Of a DNA stretch of 64,000 nt, positions 63,446-64,000 are shown one piece after another. Both the position numbers and the translations under genes were made by a program. The DNA is from Typhlomys cinereus. Lineage: Eukaryota > Chordata > Mammalia > Rodentia > Platacanthomyidae. Every line of letters begins with the position of its first letter. Within the stretch, counting starts at the first letter, position 1. Where the stretch lies: assembly GCA_023101885.1 (NCBI GenBank), contig JALPQD010000403.1, forward strand, positions 1,144,685-1,208,684. The letters are read 5' to 3'. The notes beneath the pieces were generated by a model. That model did no database searches. It saw nothing but the letters and a program-made list of their open reading frames with translations, and was not told where the DNA came from.

Positions 63446-64000
63446 CATAAATCTCTTGTTGAGGACCTTTTTTTCAATATTTTGAATATGTCATCCCATT
63501 ATCTCCGCCCTAGTTGCTGATAAAGCAGCAGCTGTTAATCTTACTGATCTTATGTAATAAGTTGCTTGTCTATTGCTGCTTTTAACATTTTTTTCTTATC
63601 TTCAGTTTTGACAGTTTAATTAGGATGTGTTTATGTGGGTCTTTTTTTTAATTCATTTTACTTGGAGTTTATTAAGCTTTCCATATGTAGAGACAAATGC
63701 TTCTCATCAAAACTGAGAAGTTTCTGGCCATCATTTCTTTAAATATTCTGTCCCTAGCCTAATCTCCTGCTGTGTTTCCTATCATACATATTTTGCATAC
63801 TTAATGATGTCTCACGGATCTCAGGTTTTGTTCATTTTTCTTTATTCCTTTTTCTCTCCTTACCTTAGACTACATGTTCTTAGAGGCCTATTTTTGGTTC
63901 ACAAATTCTTCTGCTGAGAGTCTTTATCTTGAGCTTTTCAGCTCAGGAATGAACATTTTCAACTCCAGAATTTCTGCTGGTTCTTTCCATACTGACATTC
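63446..64000 (-). mobile_element. Old L1 5' region, antisense, runs off the window
   Basis: GCTGTTAATCTTACTGATCT, GACAGTTTAATTAGGATGTG, TTCATTTTACTTGGAGTTTA, CATCATTTCTTTAAATATTC, TCTCCTGCTGTGTTTCCTAT and CAACTCCAGAATTTCTGCTG are antisense matches to mammal-wide L1M-type sequence as I remember it. It is probably continuous with 59640-61330, which would make one minus-strand L1 with later insertions. Confidence 0.7.

Overview
The window is mammalian, intergenic or intronic nuclear DNA from a rodent. I recognise no intact protein-coding gene, no tRNA or rRNA gene and no CRISPR array. Nearly all open frames are short and fall in interspersed repeats, microsatellites or non-repeat DNA without coding character. 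The organism call rests on the repeats: tRNA-derived SINEs with a B2-type head, 7SL-derived B1 monomers, B4-type and ID-type SINEs, rodent-type L1 3' UTRs with polypurine tracts, and many MaLR LTRs resembling the ORR1 and MT groups. The main SINE has a head beginning GGGGCTGGAGAGATGGCTC, a body unlike mouse B2, and a (CA)n tail. It belongs to the B2 superfamily, but not to a house mouse or rat subfamily as I remember them. A non-murid member of the mouse-related clade, for example a jerboa-like rodent, is a reasonable but unproven guess.

Layout. 1-10,350 is mostly non-repetitive, with a polypurine block, an antisense retroviral-type LTR, two MIR fragments, a small retrocopy with a perfect target-site duplication (TSD), and a possible orphan exon. 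10,350-28,050 is dense: SINEs including a tandem dimer, five truncated copies of one G-rich L1 3' UTR lineage (three with clear TSDs and one with a short imperfect one), an L1 3' UTR split by a MaLR LTR, a 450-bp purine tract, several LTRs, a second retrocopy and an 18-bp minisatellite. 28,050-40,400 carries a series of related MaLR LTRs (about 28.5, 32.3, 33.7, 35.1, 36.5 and 37.3 kb), L1 3' ends and SINEs. 40,600-42,400 is a largely repeat-free island with a CpG-rich patch and a long minus-strand frame broken by one stop. 42,400-58,100 returns to L1, SINE, LTR, L2 and MIR pieces with long simple repeats. 58,110-64,000 holds an MT-like LTR and an old antisense L1 broken up by younger insertions and by one unidentified segment.

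The elements act on each other by nested insertion, which gives relative ages: MIR and L2 are oldest, then old L1 and MaLR, then the L1 3' UTR fragments, retrocopies and (CA)n-tailed SINEs. I did not find a convincing new biological system. The best leads are the dimeric SINE, the two unidentified retrocopied transcripts, the CpG patch with the neighbouring broken frame, the mosaic GATA/TCGC microsatellite, and recurrent polypurine expansion in L1 tails. All family names are from memory of consensus sequences and none has been checked with a repeat library.
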